Assembly (NCBI GenBank): GCA_963718995.1
Contig: CAVRAP010000012.1
Span: forward strand, 62,001 to 126,000
DNA length: 64,000 bases
Origin: UBA4744 sp963718995
GTDB taxonomy: Bacteria; Actinomycetota; Acidimicrobiia; Spongiisociales; UBA4744
Direction: 5' to 3'
In this document: positions 45,804-55,386 of the stretch, piece after piece
Position numbering within the stretch: position 1 is the stretch's first letter
Layout of the letters: each line of letters opens with the position of its first letter
Program-made: the position numbers and the translations under genes
Notes under the pieces: model-generated
What the model was told of the DNA's origin: nothing
The model's input: the letters and a program-made list of their open reading frames with translations, nothing else
The model's database searches: none

Positions 45804-46884
45804 GTGACGAGGAGCCTGCTGGCGGCCGTCATTGTCTTTGCCCTGCTCCTTAGCCCCCTGTTGATATCTCCCGCATTCGCCGCGCTGGCGGCCGATCCCG
45901 GGGGCCCGTACGAAGGCGTCATCGACAAGAACGTGGCTTTCAGCGGCGATAGATCCAGCCCAGGCGACAACCCGATCAAGCACTGGTTCTGGGACTTCGG
46001 CGACGGTACTGCCATCAAGCGAGACAAAGACGCCTCCATATCTCACAAGTACGCAGAACCGGGAACCTTTATCGTGAGATTGCGGGTCGTCGACGACAAG
46101 GGAGTCAGTTCTGCTTGGGCCAGGACCGAGGCCACCATCATTGATCCCAACCAAACCACGACGACCACGAGTACGACCACGACCAGCACGACCAGTACGA
46201 CCACGACCACCACACCAACTACCACCACGGCTCCCCCGACCACAACCACGGCTGCACCAACAACCACGACGACCACCACCACGGCTCCCCCGACCACAAC
46301 CACGGCTGCACCAACAACTACGACGACGACTGCAGCCACGACCACGACCACCCGGCCCCCGCCGACCACGGTTACGACCGGAACCACCACCACGACGCTG
46401 GCAGTGCTCGGTCGCCGAATCGAGGTCACCGCCGCAGCGACAGGAGTCTCCGCCATCTCCTTCCTGGTCGCACCCCTCATCGTGAACCCTGGCGATACGA
46501 TCACGTTGGATCTCGAGTTGGATGCCCTTGTTCCGGGTTCTGCGAACCTGCTCTTCTTGCTCGACGGGAAAGCCATCGGCGAACCCGCTCAGGCAACGAC
46601 GGGCATCGCGGTTTCCATCAGGCGAACATTGCCAAATGATCTTTCGACGGGCACGCACCGGGTTGAAATGGTTGCCAAAGATGATCCTGCCGCGGGTGCT
46701 GGCGTCTCGCACGGTTGATGTCATCGGCGCTGAGTCCGTCCAGTTGGTGTTGCCCGAACCGGTCACTTCGGGGGTGACGGAACGGAACAACTGGCCGGCA
46801 GTTGCCCTCGTCATCGCGGCGATCGCCACGGCAGGTGGTATCGCCTGGCGATATCGGCACCGTTGGCTACCCGGGCGAGCGTAG
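45804..46884 (+). CDS. PKD-domain surface protein with Thr-rich linker and C-terminal anchor; one frameshift
   Basis: About 360 residues: signal peptide ('LLAAVIVFALLLSPLLISPA'), one PKD domain ('GGPYEGVIDKNVAFSG', 'HWFWDFGDGTAIKRDKD'), a Thr-rich linker of about 80 residues built from repeated TTTTAPP/TTTTAAP, then a beta domain and a C-terminal helix with basic tail ('RYRHRWLPGRA'). The beta domain matches the C-terminal module of the preceding protein ('LFLLDGKAIGEP', 'RTLPNDLSTGTHRVEMV', 'VLASRTVDVIG'). A frameshift near 46690 separates the last 65 residues. GTG 45804 gives a compact signal peptide; TTG 45747 is an alternative. Probably a wall-spanning surface protein made with its neighbour. 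Confidence 0.8.
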
Positions 46885-46900
46885 CCCCTGCCCGTACCGC

Positions 46901-48508
46901 TCAATCGAGTCTGACGATCACACCTTCGTGGGGACGGAGTTCCAGCTCAGAGAGATCGATGTGACCTTCGTGGTCAAGCTCGGTTGACATCAGCAGGCGT
47001 GCGGAGCCAGAGCCGGCTACGGCCCCGGGAGCTTGGACATCACCGGTGAAGTTGAGGATCATGACCAACCTCGACAGACCGTCATCCCTGAGGTAAGCCA
47101 GTACTCCCGGTACTGCTGTCAGGGGCCGGTATTCACCAACCTGCAATGCCGGCTCGCCGTGTCGAATGGCCAGTAGCTGCCGGTACAGATTCAGGAGCGA
47201 GGACGGTTCTGACAACTGGGTCTCAACGTTGCGGGACAGGACGTCTTCTGAAAACGGCAACCACGGCAGTACGGTCGCATCGGTGAACCCCGCTCCATCA
47301 GCCGCCGACCATTGCATCGGCGTCCGGCAACCGTCGCGCCCCTTTCCCGGGATGTTTATGCCCCACGGGTCCTGCTGTTGTTCAAGGGGAATGTCGGCCT
47401 CAGCAAGGCCGATTTCGTCGCCGTAGTAGAGGGTCGGAGTCCCGCGCAATGTCAAGAGCAGCATGGCGGCAATCCTGGTCTGGTCGGCCCCCAGCCGGGT
47501 GGCGATGCGGGTCTCGTCGTGGTTGCCGAGGACGAAGTTCGGCCAAGCTCCGACCGGCACCGCCCGCTCAACGCTCGCCACGAGCGCTCCGACGTCCTCG
47601 GCGGTCCATGGAGTTTCGAGGATTGCGAAATTGAACGGCATGTGAAGTCCGTCCAGGTTCTCTCCGTAGTACGACGCCCAGGTAGGCCAGTCATACTCGT
47701 GAATCTCCCCAACCGAGAACCGGGGGGGTTGATACGCATCGAGAACGGTGCGAATCCGGCGAAAAGCATCGTGGACGTCGGGATGTCCGCGGTCGTTGAT
47801 GTGAAGCTGTGACTCGTAGGCAGCCCGCGGTCCCGGATCGATGGTGAGATCGACGGGAGGATTGTCGGATAGATCCGGATCCTTCATGATGCGGTGAGCG
47901 ACGTCGATCCGGAACCCGTCAACGCCCCGATCAAGCCAGAAGCGCAAGGTGTCGAGCATTGCCGCCTCGACCTCTGGATTCCTCCAGTTCAGGTCGGGCT
48001 GTTCTTTCAAGAACGAGTGCAAGTAGTACTGGCTGGTTGTCTCATCCCACTCCCAGGTTCCGCCACCGAAGTCGGCCGCCCAGTTGTTGGGGGGACCACC
48101 ATTTGGTTTCCCGTCCTGCCACACGTACCAGTCCCGCTTGGCGTTGGTGCGTGACGATCTCGACTCGACAAACCAGGGATGCTGATCTGAAGTGTGGTTG
48201 GGAACCCAATCGATGATCACCTTGATGTTCCTCTGATGGGCTTCGGCCACGAGGCGGTCAAAGGCGGCCAGATCCCCGAACAACGGCTCGACATCGCAGT
48301 AATCCGAGACGTCGTATCCGAAATCCTTCATCGGTGAAGGGAAGAACGGTGAGAGCCACACGGCGTCAACTCCGAGAGTGTCGGCCAGGTAGTCGAGTCT
48401 CCCGATAACGCCTCCCAGGTCACCGACTCCACTACCGGTGCTGTCCTGAAAACTGCGCGGATAGATCTGATAGATGACGGCGGTTTGCCACCAGAGATAG
48501 TCGTTCAT
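46901..48508 (-). CDS. Alpha-glucosidase / oligo-1,6-glucosidase-type enzyme (GH13)
   Basis: A 535-residue GH13 hydrolase acting on short alpha-glucosides. The conserved regions are I 'VIIDWVPNHTSDQHPWF', II 'GVDGFRIDVAHRI' with the nucleophile Asp, III 'FSVGEIHEYDWP' with the acid-base Glu, and IV 'FVLGNHDETRIATRLG'. The start 'MNDYLWWQTAVIYQIYPRSF' is typical of oligo-1,6-glucosidase/alpha-glucosidase (GH13 subfamilies 17, 23, 31 type). No signal peptide, so sugars are imported first. It converges on the PKD gene with a 16-bp gap. It is functionally consistent with malQ. Confidence 0.93.
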   Translation of the reverse strand: MNDYLWWQTAVIYQIYPRSFQDSTGSGVGDLGGVIGRLDYLADTLGVDAVWLSPFFPSPMKDFGYDVSDYCDVEPLFGDLAAFDRLVAEAHQRNIKVIIDWVPNHTSDQHPWFVESRSSRTNAKRDWYVWQDGKPNGGPPNNWAADFGGGTWEWDETTSQYYLHSFLKEQPDLNWRNPEVEAAMLDTLRFWLDRGVDGFRIDVAHRIMKDPDLSDNPPVDLTIDPGPRAAYESQLHINDRGHPDVHDAFRRIRTVLDAYQPPRFSVGEIHEYDWPTWASYYGENLDGLHMPFNFAILETPWTAEDVGALVASVERAVPVGAWPNFVLGNHDETRIATRLGADQTRIAAMLLLTLRGTPTLYYGDEIGLAEADIPLEQQQDPWGINIPGKGRDGCRTPMQWSAADGAGFTDATVLPWLPFSEDVLSRNVETQLSEPSSLLNLYRQLLAIRHGEPALQVGEYRPLTAVPGVLAYLRDDGLSRLVMILNFTGDVQAPGAVAGSGSARLLMSTELDHEGHIDLSELELRPHEGVIVRLD

Positions 48509-48588
48509 ACAGGGCAGGCTAACCGACGGCCGCCCCGCGCAATACCGATCCGAAGGCCGACCTGGATCGGCCAGAATCGACTGTGCCG

Positions 48589-49014
48589 CTACGTCATTTG
48601 TTCTGATCTGTCCTTGAGACCTTTGGCAAACTGCTCGAACGACGCGGTCAAATCGGGCATCGATTTCCAGATCATCGAGAGCAGCGGCCCGGTGAATTCT
48701 TCCCGCATATCGAATCTGGTGACGGTCTCGCTCTCGGGCGTGAGCATGAACGTCCTCACGCCTTTGAACAAGCCAAGAGGCATCCCCCCCGACCAGGTCA
48801 TCTTCGAGTTCGTGGCCAGCTCGGTCACCTTGACAGGAAAGGCCCGGTTGGGGCTGATCTTCGAGTAGACCTTGACTTTGTTCCCCAGGCCGATGGTGCC
48901 TTCGACGCGCGCAACGCCAGAGTCCCAGGCGGTATACCCGGACGCATCGGTGAGAATCGCCCAGATGGTGTCCGGGGCGGCCGCAATCGTCTTGGTGACT
49001 TCGTATGACTCCAC
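48589..49014 (-). CDS. SRPBCC family protein
   Basis: A 141-residue protein of the START-like fold (polyketide cyclase/dehydrase type): 'SYEVTKTIAAAPDTIWAILT', 'GLGNKVKVYSKISPNRAFPV', 'FKGVRTFMLTPESETVTRFD', and the C-terminal helix 'LTASFEQFAKGLKDRSEQM'. These proteins bind hydrophobic ligands; many have no known reaction. It lies 16 bp downstream of the acyl-CoA ligase on the same strand, so it is probably co-transcribed with it, hinting at a lipid-related role. Confidence 0.82.
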   Translation of the reverse strand: MESYEVTKTIAAAPDTIWAILTDASGYTAWDSGVARVEGTIGLGNKVKVYSKISPNRAFPVKVTELATNSKMTWSGGMPLGLFKGVRTFMLTPESETVTRFDMREEFTGPLLSMIWKSMPDLTASFEQFAKGLKDRSEQMT

Positions 49015-49030
49015 AACTGTTCCTTCCCGC

Positions 49031-50872
49031 TCAGACGTACAACGTGTCGATCGCTGCGGAGTACTTCTCGTGGATCACTCGCCGTTTCAGTTTGAGCGTC
49101 GGGGTGAGCTCGTCCGTTTCGGGCGTCCATTCGTCGGGCAGAATGACGAATTTCTTCAGCTGTTCGACGCGGGCCACACTGTCATTGGCTTCGTCAACCG
49201 CCTTCTGTACCTCGGCCTGCACCTCGGGCAATTGTGAGAACGTCGCCATGTCTCCAAACACCAGGCCCTGTCGCTCAGCCCACGGTGGCGCCATGTCCCC
49301 ATCGAGAACAACCAGTGCCGTCAGGTACTTCCGCCGATCACCGATCACACATACCTGCCCGATGAGCGGATGGCTCTTGATCATGCCCTCCAGCTTGGTG
49401 GGGGCGATGTTCTTGCCGCCGGCGGTGATGATCAGCTCCTTCTTGCGATCCACGATCGAGACAAATCCGTCCTCGTCGATCTCGGCGATGTCGCCTGTGA
49501 CCAACCAGCCGTCGTCCAGGAACGTCTCGGCGGTGTCCTCCGGTCGTTTGAAGTACCCGGCGGTCACATTCCCGCCCCGCATCATCAATTCACCGTCATC
49601 GGCCAATTTCACTTCGGTGCCGACGAGCGCCTTCCCGACCGTTCCGATCTTGTTCGCACCGGGCAGGTTGGTGGTACCGGGACCGCTCAACTCGCTCATG
49701 CCCCACAACTCGTAGAGGGGCAGCCCGATCCCCTGGAAGAAGATCAGCAGTTCAGGGGCGATGGGCGCGGCAGTCGATATGGCTATGAACACTTCACCCA
49801 TCCCAAGACCGTCGAGGATCTTGGTCAGCACGACCTTTTTCAACACCTGGTGTTTGAGCCCGGTCAGGAACGGCACCGGTTGGCCGGCTTGTCCGAGACG
49901 GACAACTTCCTCACCGGTCTTGATGGCGGTCATAGCCAGGGTCTTCTTCAACCCTTCTTCGCCCTCGAGGCGGGCCATCAACCCCGCTTGGAAACGCTCA
50001 TAGACTCGAGGCGCCGCCACAAACAGCGTGGGCTTGGCTTCCTGTACGTACTCGAGCACCTGCGTCATGTCCGGGCAGTACCAAACCTCACCGACGTACC
50101 ACATCCCCAGATAGTGGCTGGCTACCCGCTCGGCGATATGGGCAAGCGGAAGGAAGGAAACCAAACGTGGATGTTGGGGCAGATTGATCGTCCGCTCGGT
50201 GGACTCGACGGTCCACAAGACGTTGCGATGCGTTATGACAACACCCTTGGGCGTTCCGGTCGTACCCGAGGTGTAAATGAGGGTCGCAATGTCATCGGGC
50301 TGAAGTTGTGCGGCCCTTTCGTCTACAACGCCCGAATGGGAAGCGAGCAGCGCCCGGCCCCGCTCGGCCAGGTCGTCCCACGACAACACCCAGTCGACAC
50401 TCTCATAATGCTCGGCGCCCTCCATCAGGACGACATACTCGAGGTTGGGAAGTTCGGGTTTGGCCGCCTCCCAGCGTTTCATGAACTCGAGGTTCTCGAG
50501 CACGGCCACCTTGGCCCCGCAATGTCCACCGATGTACGCGACCTGGGGGGTCGCCAGCGTCGAATACAGGGTTACCGGCGTGCCGGCCGCATGCATGACG
50601 CCTAGGTCGGCGATGACATGCTCGGGACGGTTAGCCGCCATCAGAGCGACGAAGTCACCCCGGTTGACGCCAAGGGAGATGAACCCGGCTGCGGCTTCGA
50701 TCACACGCTCCCGATATTGTGACCAGGACAGATCCTTCCAGACGCCGTCGGCGCGCCAATGGATGGCCGGAACATCCGGGTGTTTTGAAGCGTTCCGAGC
50801 CAGCACCTCAACAAGGGTGCGGCCCTCAACGGCGGCATCGATCTCAGCGCGAAGTTCAGCGGCAGTCGCCAT
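49031..50872 (-). CDS. Long-chain fatty acid-CoA ligase (AMP-binding)
   Basis: A 613-residue ANL-family ligase converting a fatty acid, ATP and CoA to acyl-CoA. Motif A3 is 'TLIYTSGTTGTPKGVVITHR', A5 'YELWGMSELSGPGTTNLPGA', A7/A8 'GWLVTGDIAEIDEDGFVSIV' followed by 'DRKKELIITAGGKNIAP'. The C-terminal 'ELTPTLKLKRRVIHEKY' is characteristic of the FadD15-like long-chain group. GGGAGG stands before the ATG. The next gene upstream on this strand is a second ligase of the same group (51116-52906), separated by 244 bp that contain only short repeats, so they may be separately controlled. Confidence 0.92.
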   Translation of the reverse strand: MATAAELRAEIDAAVEGRTLVEVLARNASKHPDVPAIHWRADGVWKDLSWSQYRERVIEAAAGFISLGVNRGDFVALMAANRPEHVIADLGVMHAAGTPVTLYSTLATPQVAYIGGHCGAKVAVLENLEFMKRWEAAKPELPNLEYVVLMEGAEHYESVDWVLSWDDLAERGRALLASHSGVVDERAAQLQPDDIATLIYTSGTTGTPKGVVITHRNVLWTVESTERTINLPQHPRLVSFLPLAHIAERVASHYLGMWYVGEVWYCPDMTQVLEYVQEAKPTLFVAAPRVYERFQAGLMARLEGEEGLKKTLAMTAIKTGEEVVRLGQAGQPVPFLTGLKHQVLKKVVLTKILDGLGMGEVFIAISTAAPIAPELLIFFQGIGLPLYELWGMSELSGPGTTNLPGANKIGTVGKALVGTEVKLADDGELMMRGGNVTAGYFKRPEDTAETFLDDGWLVTGDIAEIDEDGFVSIVDRKKELIITAGGKNIAPTKLEGMIKSHPLIGQVCVIGDRRKYLTALVVLDGDMAPPWAERQGLVFGDMATFSQLPEVQAEVQKAVDEANDSVARVEQLKKFVILPDEWTPETDELTPTLKLKRRVIHEKYSAAIDTLYV

Positions 50873-50943
50873 TCAATTCCTCCCTCGTATGCCGCAACTG
50901 TACCGGGCGGGAGGATCGCGTGGCGGAGGGAGCTCCCACCAGC

Positions 50944-50990
50944 CAGTTATCAGTTATCAGTTATCAGTTATCAGTTGCCAGTTATCAGCG
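50944..50990. repeat. Heptamer tandem repeat
   Basis: Five successive copies of a 7-bp unit CAGTTAT (the fourth varies as CAGTTGC) lie between the two acyl-CoA ligase genes; a shorter TACTGGG repeat occurs near 51091-51110. The rest of the 244-bp gap shows no gene. Confidence 0.8.
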
Positions 50991-51115
50991 GCCTGAAGCG
51001 CCCCGGCGACGCCGGCAGCGATGCGAAGCACGAAGTACACGGCCGTGACAGACCCGCTCTTGCCCCGCGGTCTCCCGCGACGGTGGCAGCGTTACTGGGT
51101 ACTGGGTACTGACTC

Positions 51116-52906
51116 TTACTTGGTGTATATCTCGTCGATCACGTGGCCGTACTTCTTGCCGATGATGGCCCGTTTGACTTTGAGGGTCGGGGTCAGCTCG
51201 CCACCTTCAATGGTGAAGTCCTCATCGAGAATCCGGAACACACGGACCGACTCGGCCTTGGAAACCGCTTTGTTGGCAACGTCTATGGCTTCCTGAATCG
51301 CTGCCCGCACATCGGGGTTCTCACGCAGCTCAACGATGCTCTTGTCTCCCAAGCCCTTCTCTGCCGCCCACTCGGGAAAGGTCTCAGGATCGAGCGTCAC
51401 CAGCGCGGCAATGAATGGTTGCGCGTCGCCGATGACCATGCACTGGCTGATCAACGGATGGGCCCGGATGAGGTCTTCCAGCACAGCAGGAGCAACGTTC
51501 TTGCCGCCGGCCGTGACGATGAGCTCCTTCTTCCTACCCGTGATGCGTAAATAGCCCTCGTCGTCGAGTTCGCCAACGTCGCCGGAGTGGAACCAACCAT
51601 CGTCGCTGAACACCTCTTTGGTGGCAGCCTCATTGTTCCAGTAACCCTTGAAGACACACCCGCCTTTGAGCAGGATCTCGCCGTCATCGGCGATTTTCAC
51701 GGAAGCACCAGGTGCCGGACGTCCGACCGTCCCGATCTTGATTTCGCCTTTTCTGTTGAAAACCGTAGCGGCGGTCGTTTCGGTGAGCCCGTAGCCTTCC
51801 AAGACGGTAAGCCCGATGCCACGGAAGAAGTGACCGAGCCTGTCCCCCAGGGCCGCTCCGCCGGAGATGGCGTATTCCAGACGACCTCCGAACACGTCCC
51901 GGAGCTTCCCATACAGCAGCTTGTCGAAAACGGCGTGGAGGACCTTGGTCTTCAGGCTGACCTTGCCGGCCTGCTCTTCCTTCGAATAGTCAATGGCCAC
52001 CTTGGCGCCGATGTCGAAGATCTTGCCCTTGCCCTCGGAGTCGGCCTTGTGTTTGGCGCTGTTGTACACCTTCTCGAAAACCCGGGGCACCGAGAACACC
52101 CAGCGCGGCTTGAAGATCCCCAATTCCTCGACAAGGTTCTTGGTTCCGGTTGAATACCCGATCTTCACGCCCATGGTCACGCAGGCGACCTGGACGACCT
52201 GTGCAAAGGAATGGGCCAATGGAAGGAACATCAGGTTGGAATTGCCCGGTGTGAACAGATCCATCTGCGAAGAAACCACCTGGCGGACATCCCAGATGAA
52301 GTTGTGCTGCGTGAGCACACAACCCTTCGGACGGCCGGTCGTACCCGACGTATAGATCAGCAGAGCAATGTCATCCTGAGCGATGGCCTTGATGCGCGCC
52401 TTGACCTCTTTGCGGCTGTCATCGGTGGCGGCGGCTTTGACCTGGTCCAGACCGCCTTCATCGATAACAAATTGATGGTGGCAGTCGGGAAGGTCACCCG
52501 ACACCTCATCGAACACCGCCTTGAGCGCCGCCGACTCACAGAAGACTCCGACCGCACCACTGTCCCCGAGGGTCCAGCGAACCTGTTCGGCGGAGGACGT
52601 CTCGTAGATCGTCACTGCTGCGCAACCGGCCGCCCAGATGGCGTACTGGACATACGTGAACTCATACCGGGTGGCCGAATAGACGCCGATGCGCGAACCG
52701 GGTTGGATTCCGAGCGCAACCAGACCGGCGGCTAATTCCATGACCTGGCTCACAAATTCTTCGGTGGTGATATCGACGAAGCGATCACCGTCCCGATAGG
52801 CAAGTGCAGCAACGTGAGGATGCGTATCGACTCTGGCGAGCAAAGCCGCTATCGGACTGTCGCTGGGCGGGACTTTGACAGCCCCCGGGCTGGTGTATTC
52901 ACGCAT
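51116..52906 (-). CDS. Long-chain fatty acid-CoA ligase (AMP-binding)
   Basis: A 596-residue ANL-family acyl-CoA synthetase, paralogous to the preceding ligase. A3 motif 'ALLIYTSGTTGRPKGCVLTQ', A5 'VLEGYGLTETTAATVFNRKG', A8 'DEGYLRITGRKKELIVTAGG', and C-terminal 'GELTPTLKVKRAIIGKKYG'. It is expected to activate long-chain or unusual fatty acids for degradation or lipid synthesis. AGGAG stands before the ATG. The AMACR-like gene lies 118 bp upstream on the same strand, suggesting a fatty-acid cluster of CoA-transferase/racemase plus two ligases. Confidence 0.92.
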   Translation of the reverse strand: MREYTSPGAVKVPPSDSPIAALLARVDTHPHVAALAYRDGDRFVDITTEEFVSQVMELAAGLVALGIQPGSRIGVYSATRYEFTYVQYAIWAAGCAAVTIYETSSAEQVRWTLGDSGAVGVFCESAALKAVFDEVSGDLPDCHHQFVIDEGGLDQVKAAATDDSRKEVKARIKAIAQDDIALLIYTSGTTGRPKGCVLTQHNFIWDVRQVVSSQMDLFTPGNSNLMFLPLAHSFAQVVQVACVTMGVKIGYSTGTKNLVEELGIFKPRWVFSVPRVFEKVYNSAKHKADSEGKGKIFDIGAKVAIDYSKEEQAGKVSLKTKVLHAVFDKLLYGKLRDVFGGRLEYAISGGAALGDRLGHFFRGIGLTVLEGYGLTETTAATVFNRKGEIKIGTVGRPAPGASVKIADDGEILLKGGCVFKGYWNNEAATKEVFSDDGWFHSGDVGELDDEGYLRITGRKKELIVTAGGKNVAPAVLEDLIRAHPLISQCMVIGDAQPFIAALVTLDPETFPEWAAEKGLGDKSIVELRENPDVRAAIQEAIDVANKAVSKAESVRVFRILDEDFTIEGGELTPTLKVKRAIIGKKYGHVIDEIYTK

Positions 52907-53023
52907 AGCTTTCTCCTCTGGCCGTGGACAGGCCGGCGCCCCGGGCTAGGTAGCCCTCGGAAGATTTCTGCCATCAATGTTAGCCGGTGCCGCAAGGCGG
53001 GATTTCGGCCAAACGGCTCTCCG

Positions 53024-54163
53024 TCAACCGACGGCGCCTGCCTCCCGCAGCGATATCTGCTCAGCCTCGTCGAAACCGAATCCGGCCAGAATTTCGGCTG
53101 TGTGCTGCCCGGCAAAAGGAGGAGGACCCGAGACCTCTGCCGGAGTGCGGTCGAAGCGCGGGCCGGGAGCCGGCTGCACCACACCGTCGACGCGAGTGAA
53201 GGTCTGCCGGGCGCGGTGATGCGGGTGATCGGGAGCTTCGCCCATCGTCAGCACCGGAGCGACACATGCATCGCTGCCGGCAAACCGGTTCTCCCAATGC
53301 GCGCGAGTCTGTTCCTTGACCCGGACTGCAATGCGCTCCTTCATCTCCGGCCAGCGGCGCGCATCGAGCTGGTCGGGGAGCTCGCCATCCAGATTGAGAA
53401 GCTCGAGGAACTCGCCGTAGAAATGTGGTTCGATGGCGCCCACCGCCAGGTACGCCCCGTCGGCAGTCTCATACACCTCATAGAAAGGGGCTCCTGTATC
53501 GAGCAGGTTGATGCCCCGCCGATCGCTCCAGAGACCCATCGCTCTCATCCCGTGGATCATGGTGGTCAAGAGCGCAGATCCGTCGATCATGGCTGCATCG
53601 ACGACCTGGCCGTTCCCGGACGTGCGGGCCTCGAAGATCCCCGCCACCATCCCCAATGCGAGGAGCATCCCCCCTCCCCCGAAGTCGCCAACCAGATTTA
53701 GGGGTGGGACCGGAGCCTCTCCAGAACGTCCAATAGCATGCAACGCACCGCTGAGAGCAATGAAGTTGATATCGTGACCGGCCGTTCCTGCGAGCGGGCC
53801 AACCTGGCCCCATCCCGTCATCCTGCCGTACACCAGCTTGGGATTGATCTCGGCGCACGCATCCGGCCCGATACCGAGACGTTCGGCAACTCCCGGCCGG
53901 AAACCCTCGATCAATCCATCGGCCTGTTCCACAATCCGGAGTACGGCGCCGATCCCGAGCGGGTTCTTCAGATCGATCCCGATGGACCGTTTGCCGCGGT
54001 TCAGCAAGTCAAGTGACGACCCGGTTGCCGCCGGACCCAGCACAGCATCGGCCCGGTCGACCCTCACGACGCTGGCTCCCAGATCGGCGAGCATCATCCC
54101 GCAGAACGGCCCGGGTCCGATCGAGGCTATCTCGACAATCGTCACTCCCTGCAATGGCCCCAT
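53024..54163 (-). CDS. CaiB/BaiF-family CoA-transferase, alpha-methylacyl-CoA racemase-like
   Basis: A 379-residue class III CoA-transferase-family enzyme. N-terminal 'GVTIVEIASIGPGPFCGMML' followed by 'ADLGASVVRVDR', the 'LNRGKRSIGIDLKNP' CoA-site block, 'ADGLIEGFRPGVAERLGIGP', 'YGRMTGWGQVGPLAGTAGHD' with the conserved Asp, and 'GEFLELLNLD'. The GxGP and WGQ blocks and the closing 'PRFDRTPAEV' match alpha-methylacyl-CoA racemase (AMACR/Mcr), which epimerises 2-methylacyl-CoA in branched-chain or sterol side-chain degradation. The neighbouring acyl-CoA ligases support this. Confidence 0.88.
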   Translation of the reverse strand: MGPLQGVTIVEIASIGPGPFCGMMLADLGASVVRVDRADAVLGPAATGSSLDLLNRGKRSIGIDLKNPLGIGAVLRIVEQADGLIEGFRPGVAERLGIGPDACAEINPKLVYGRMTGWGQVGPLAGTAGHDINFIALSGALHAIGRSGEAPVPPLNLVGDFGGGGMLLALGMVAGIFEARTSGNGQVVDAAMIDGSALLTTMIHGMRAMGLWSDRRGINLLDTGAPFYEVYETADGAYLAVGAIEPHFYGEFLELLNLDGELPDQLDARRWPEMKERIAVRVKEQTRAHWENRFAGSDACVAPVLTMGEAPDHPHHRARQTFTRVDGVVQPAPGPRFDRTPAEVSGPPPFAGQHTAEILAGFGFDEAEQISLREAGAVG

Positions 54164-54185
54164 ATCCGGCCTCTCTCGAGTGCTC

Positions 54186-55307
54186 TCAATCCTGCGCCAG
54201 GGCGCTCTCGATCACGTCGTGGTGCTCCCCATAGGTGGAGACGAACGCCTGGATGATGGCGGCTGTCGGCAGGGCGATCAGAGCGCCGATGGCACCCAGC
54301 AGTGCCGCCCCGGCGAGGACGGACCCGAAGGCGATGGCCGGATGCAGCGCCATGGTTTTGGCGGTGATGCGCGGCTGCAACACGAAGTTTTCGATCTGCT
54401 GATAGGTAACCAGCGCCACTACCACCCATACGGCCATGATGGGATCCGTGAACAGGGCAACCAGAACCGGCGCGACTGCTGCAATGTAGGTTCCCACCGC
54501 CGGGATGGCTTGGGAGATCACGCCTACCCAAAGCGCCAGCGGCAGCGCGAACGGAACCCCAACGATCAGCAAGACCGCATAGGTGAATATCGCCGACGCA
54601 ACGGCGAGAAGCACCCGCGAATAGACGTACCCCCCGGTCTTCTGGATGGCCACCTCCCACATCTTGAGGATCTCGTGCTGCACCTCGGGCTTCACGGTTG
54701 CCAGAACCGTGCGGCGCAGTTTTGGCCCGTCCGCCAGCAGGTAGAACGTAAACAATCCCATCGCCAACAGGCCGAGTACGGCACTCGCCACCGTCGAACC
54801 GAATCCGATCAGGCCCCGGCCGACGTCGTCGGCATAACTCTGTATGACGCTGCCCAAGCTGTCGAAATCCTCGAGGGCGGCGTCGATACTCAGTTCAATC
54901 CCGAACCACTCCTCGAGTCGCGCCGACACCTGGTCCAGCCAGTCGGGGAGATTCGCGAAAAAGCCACCCGTTTGTGTGATCAGTGGCGTCAGCACCGCGG
55001 CCAGAAAGCCGATACCGAGAAAACCGACGATGGCGAACACGACGGCTGTGGCGACGCTGCGCGACCACCCCCGCCGCTTGGCGAGGTATTGCACCGCCGG
55101 TTCCAGTGCAAACGAGAGAAAGACGGCCAGCAGCAGAGCGATGAGCAGATCGCCCAGTTTGCGTGCAACCCATAGAAGCCCCAGCGTGGCGAGGACTGCG
55201 CCGATGGTCATGAGGAGAGCACGAGGGAACCAGGAAGGTACCTGCTCGCGTCGACGCCGGGGCGGGGTGGCGGGCGGGCTCTGGTCTGGCGAGGCGTCCA
55301 TGGTCAA
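54186..55307 (-). CDS. AI-2E family transporter
   Basis: A 373-residue membrane protein of the AI-2E/PerM (UPF0118) family: paired N-terminal helices 'LLMTIGAVLATLGLLWVARK' and 'LLIALLLAVFLSFALEPAVQ', the conserved 'YLAKRRGWSRSVATAVVFAI', a long periplasmic loop, and a late 'PFALPLALWVGVISQAIPAV' block with GxxxG-rich helices. Members export small molecules or act as Na+/H+ antiporters, and few have proven substrates, so the autoinducer-2 name is historical. The first 20 residues are Pro/Arg-rich and cytoplasmic. It lies 22 bp upstream of the CaiB-like gene on the same strand. Confidence 0.9.
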   Translation of the reverse strand: MTMDASPDQSPPATPPRRRREQVPSWFPRALLMTIGAVLATLGLLWVARKLGDLLIALLLAVFLSFALEPAVQYLAKRRGWSRSVATAVVFAIVGFLGIGFLAAVLTPLITQTGGFFANLPDWLDQVSARLEEWFGIELSIDAALEDFDSLGSVIQSYADDVGRGLIGFGSTVASAVLGLLAMGLFTFYLLADGPKLRRTVLATVKPEVQHEILKMWEVAIQKTGGYVYSRVLLAVASAIFTYAVLLIVGVPFALPLALWVGVISQAIPAVGTYIAAVAPVLVALFTDPIMAVWVVVALVTYQQIENFVLQPRITAKTMALHPAIAFGSVLAGAALLGAIGALIALPTAAIIQAFVSTYGEHHDVIESALAQD

Positions 55308-55330
55308 GGACGATACCCGCTCTTTTCCCC

Positions 55331-55359
55331 CTTTACTTGGACTACAGGACGTGTAGCTT
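55331..55359 (+). promoter_or_regulatory. Promoter candidate for the small lipoprotein gene
   Basis: CTTTAC (55331-55336), 17-base spacer, TAGCTT (55354-55359), then GAGGGGA ahead of the ATG at 55387. Consensus matches are partial. Confidence 0.3.
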
Positions 55360-55386
55360 TCGCGACATCAGGACAAGCGAGGGGAC

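Noticed and set aside
46043..46576. Val-rich 177-residue minus-strand ORF
   Set aside because: Antisense of the Thr-codon repeat linker; a low-complexity artefact.
53838..55175. 445-residue plus-strand ORF
   Set aside because: Antisense of the CoA-transferase and AI-2E transporter genes; Arg/Gln/His-rich composition.
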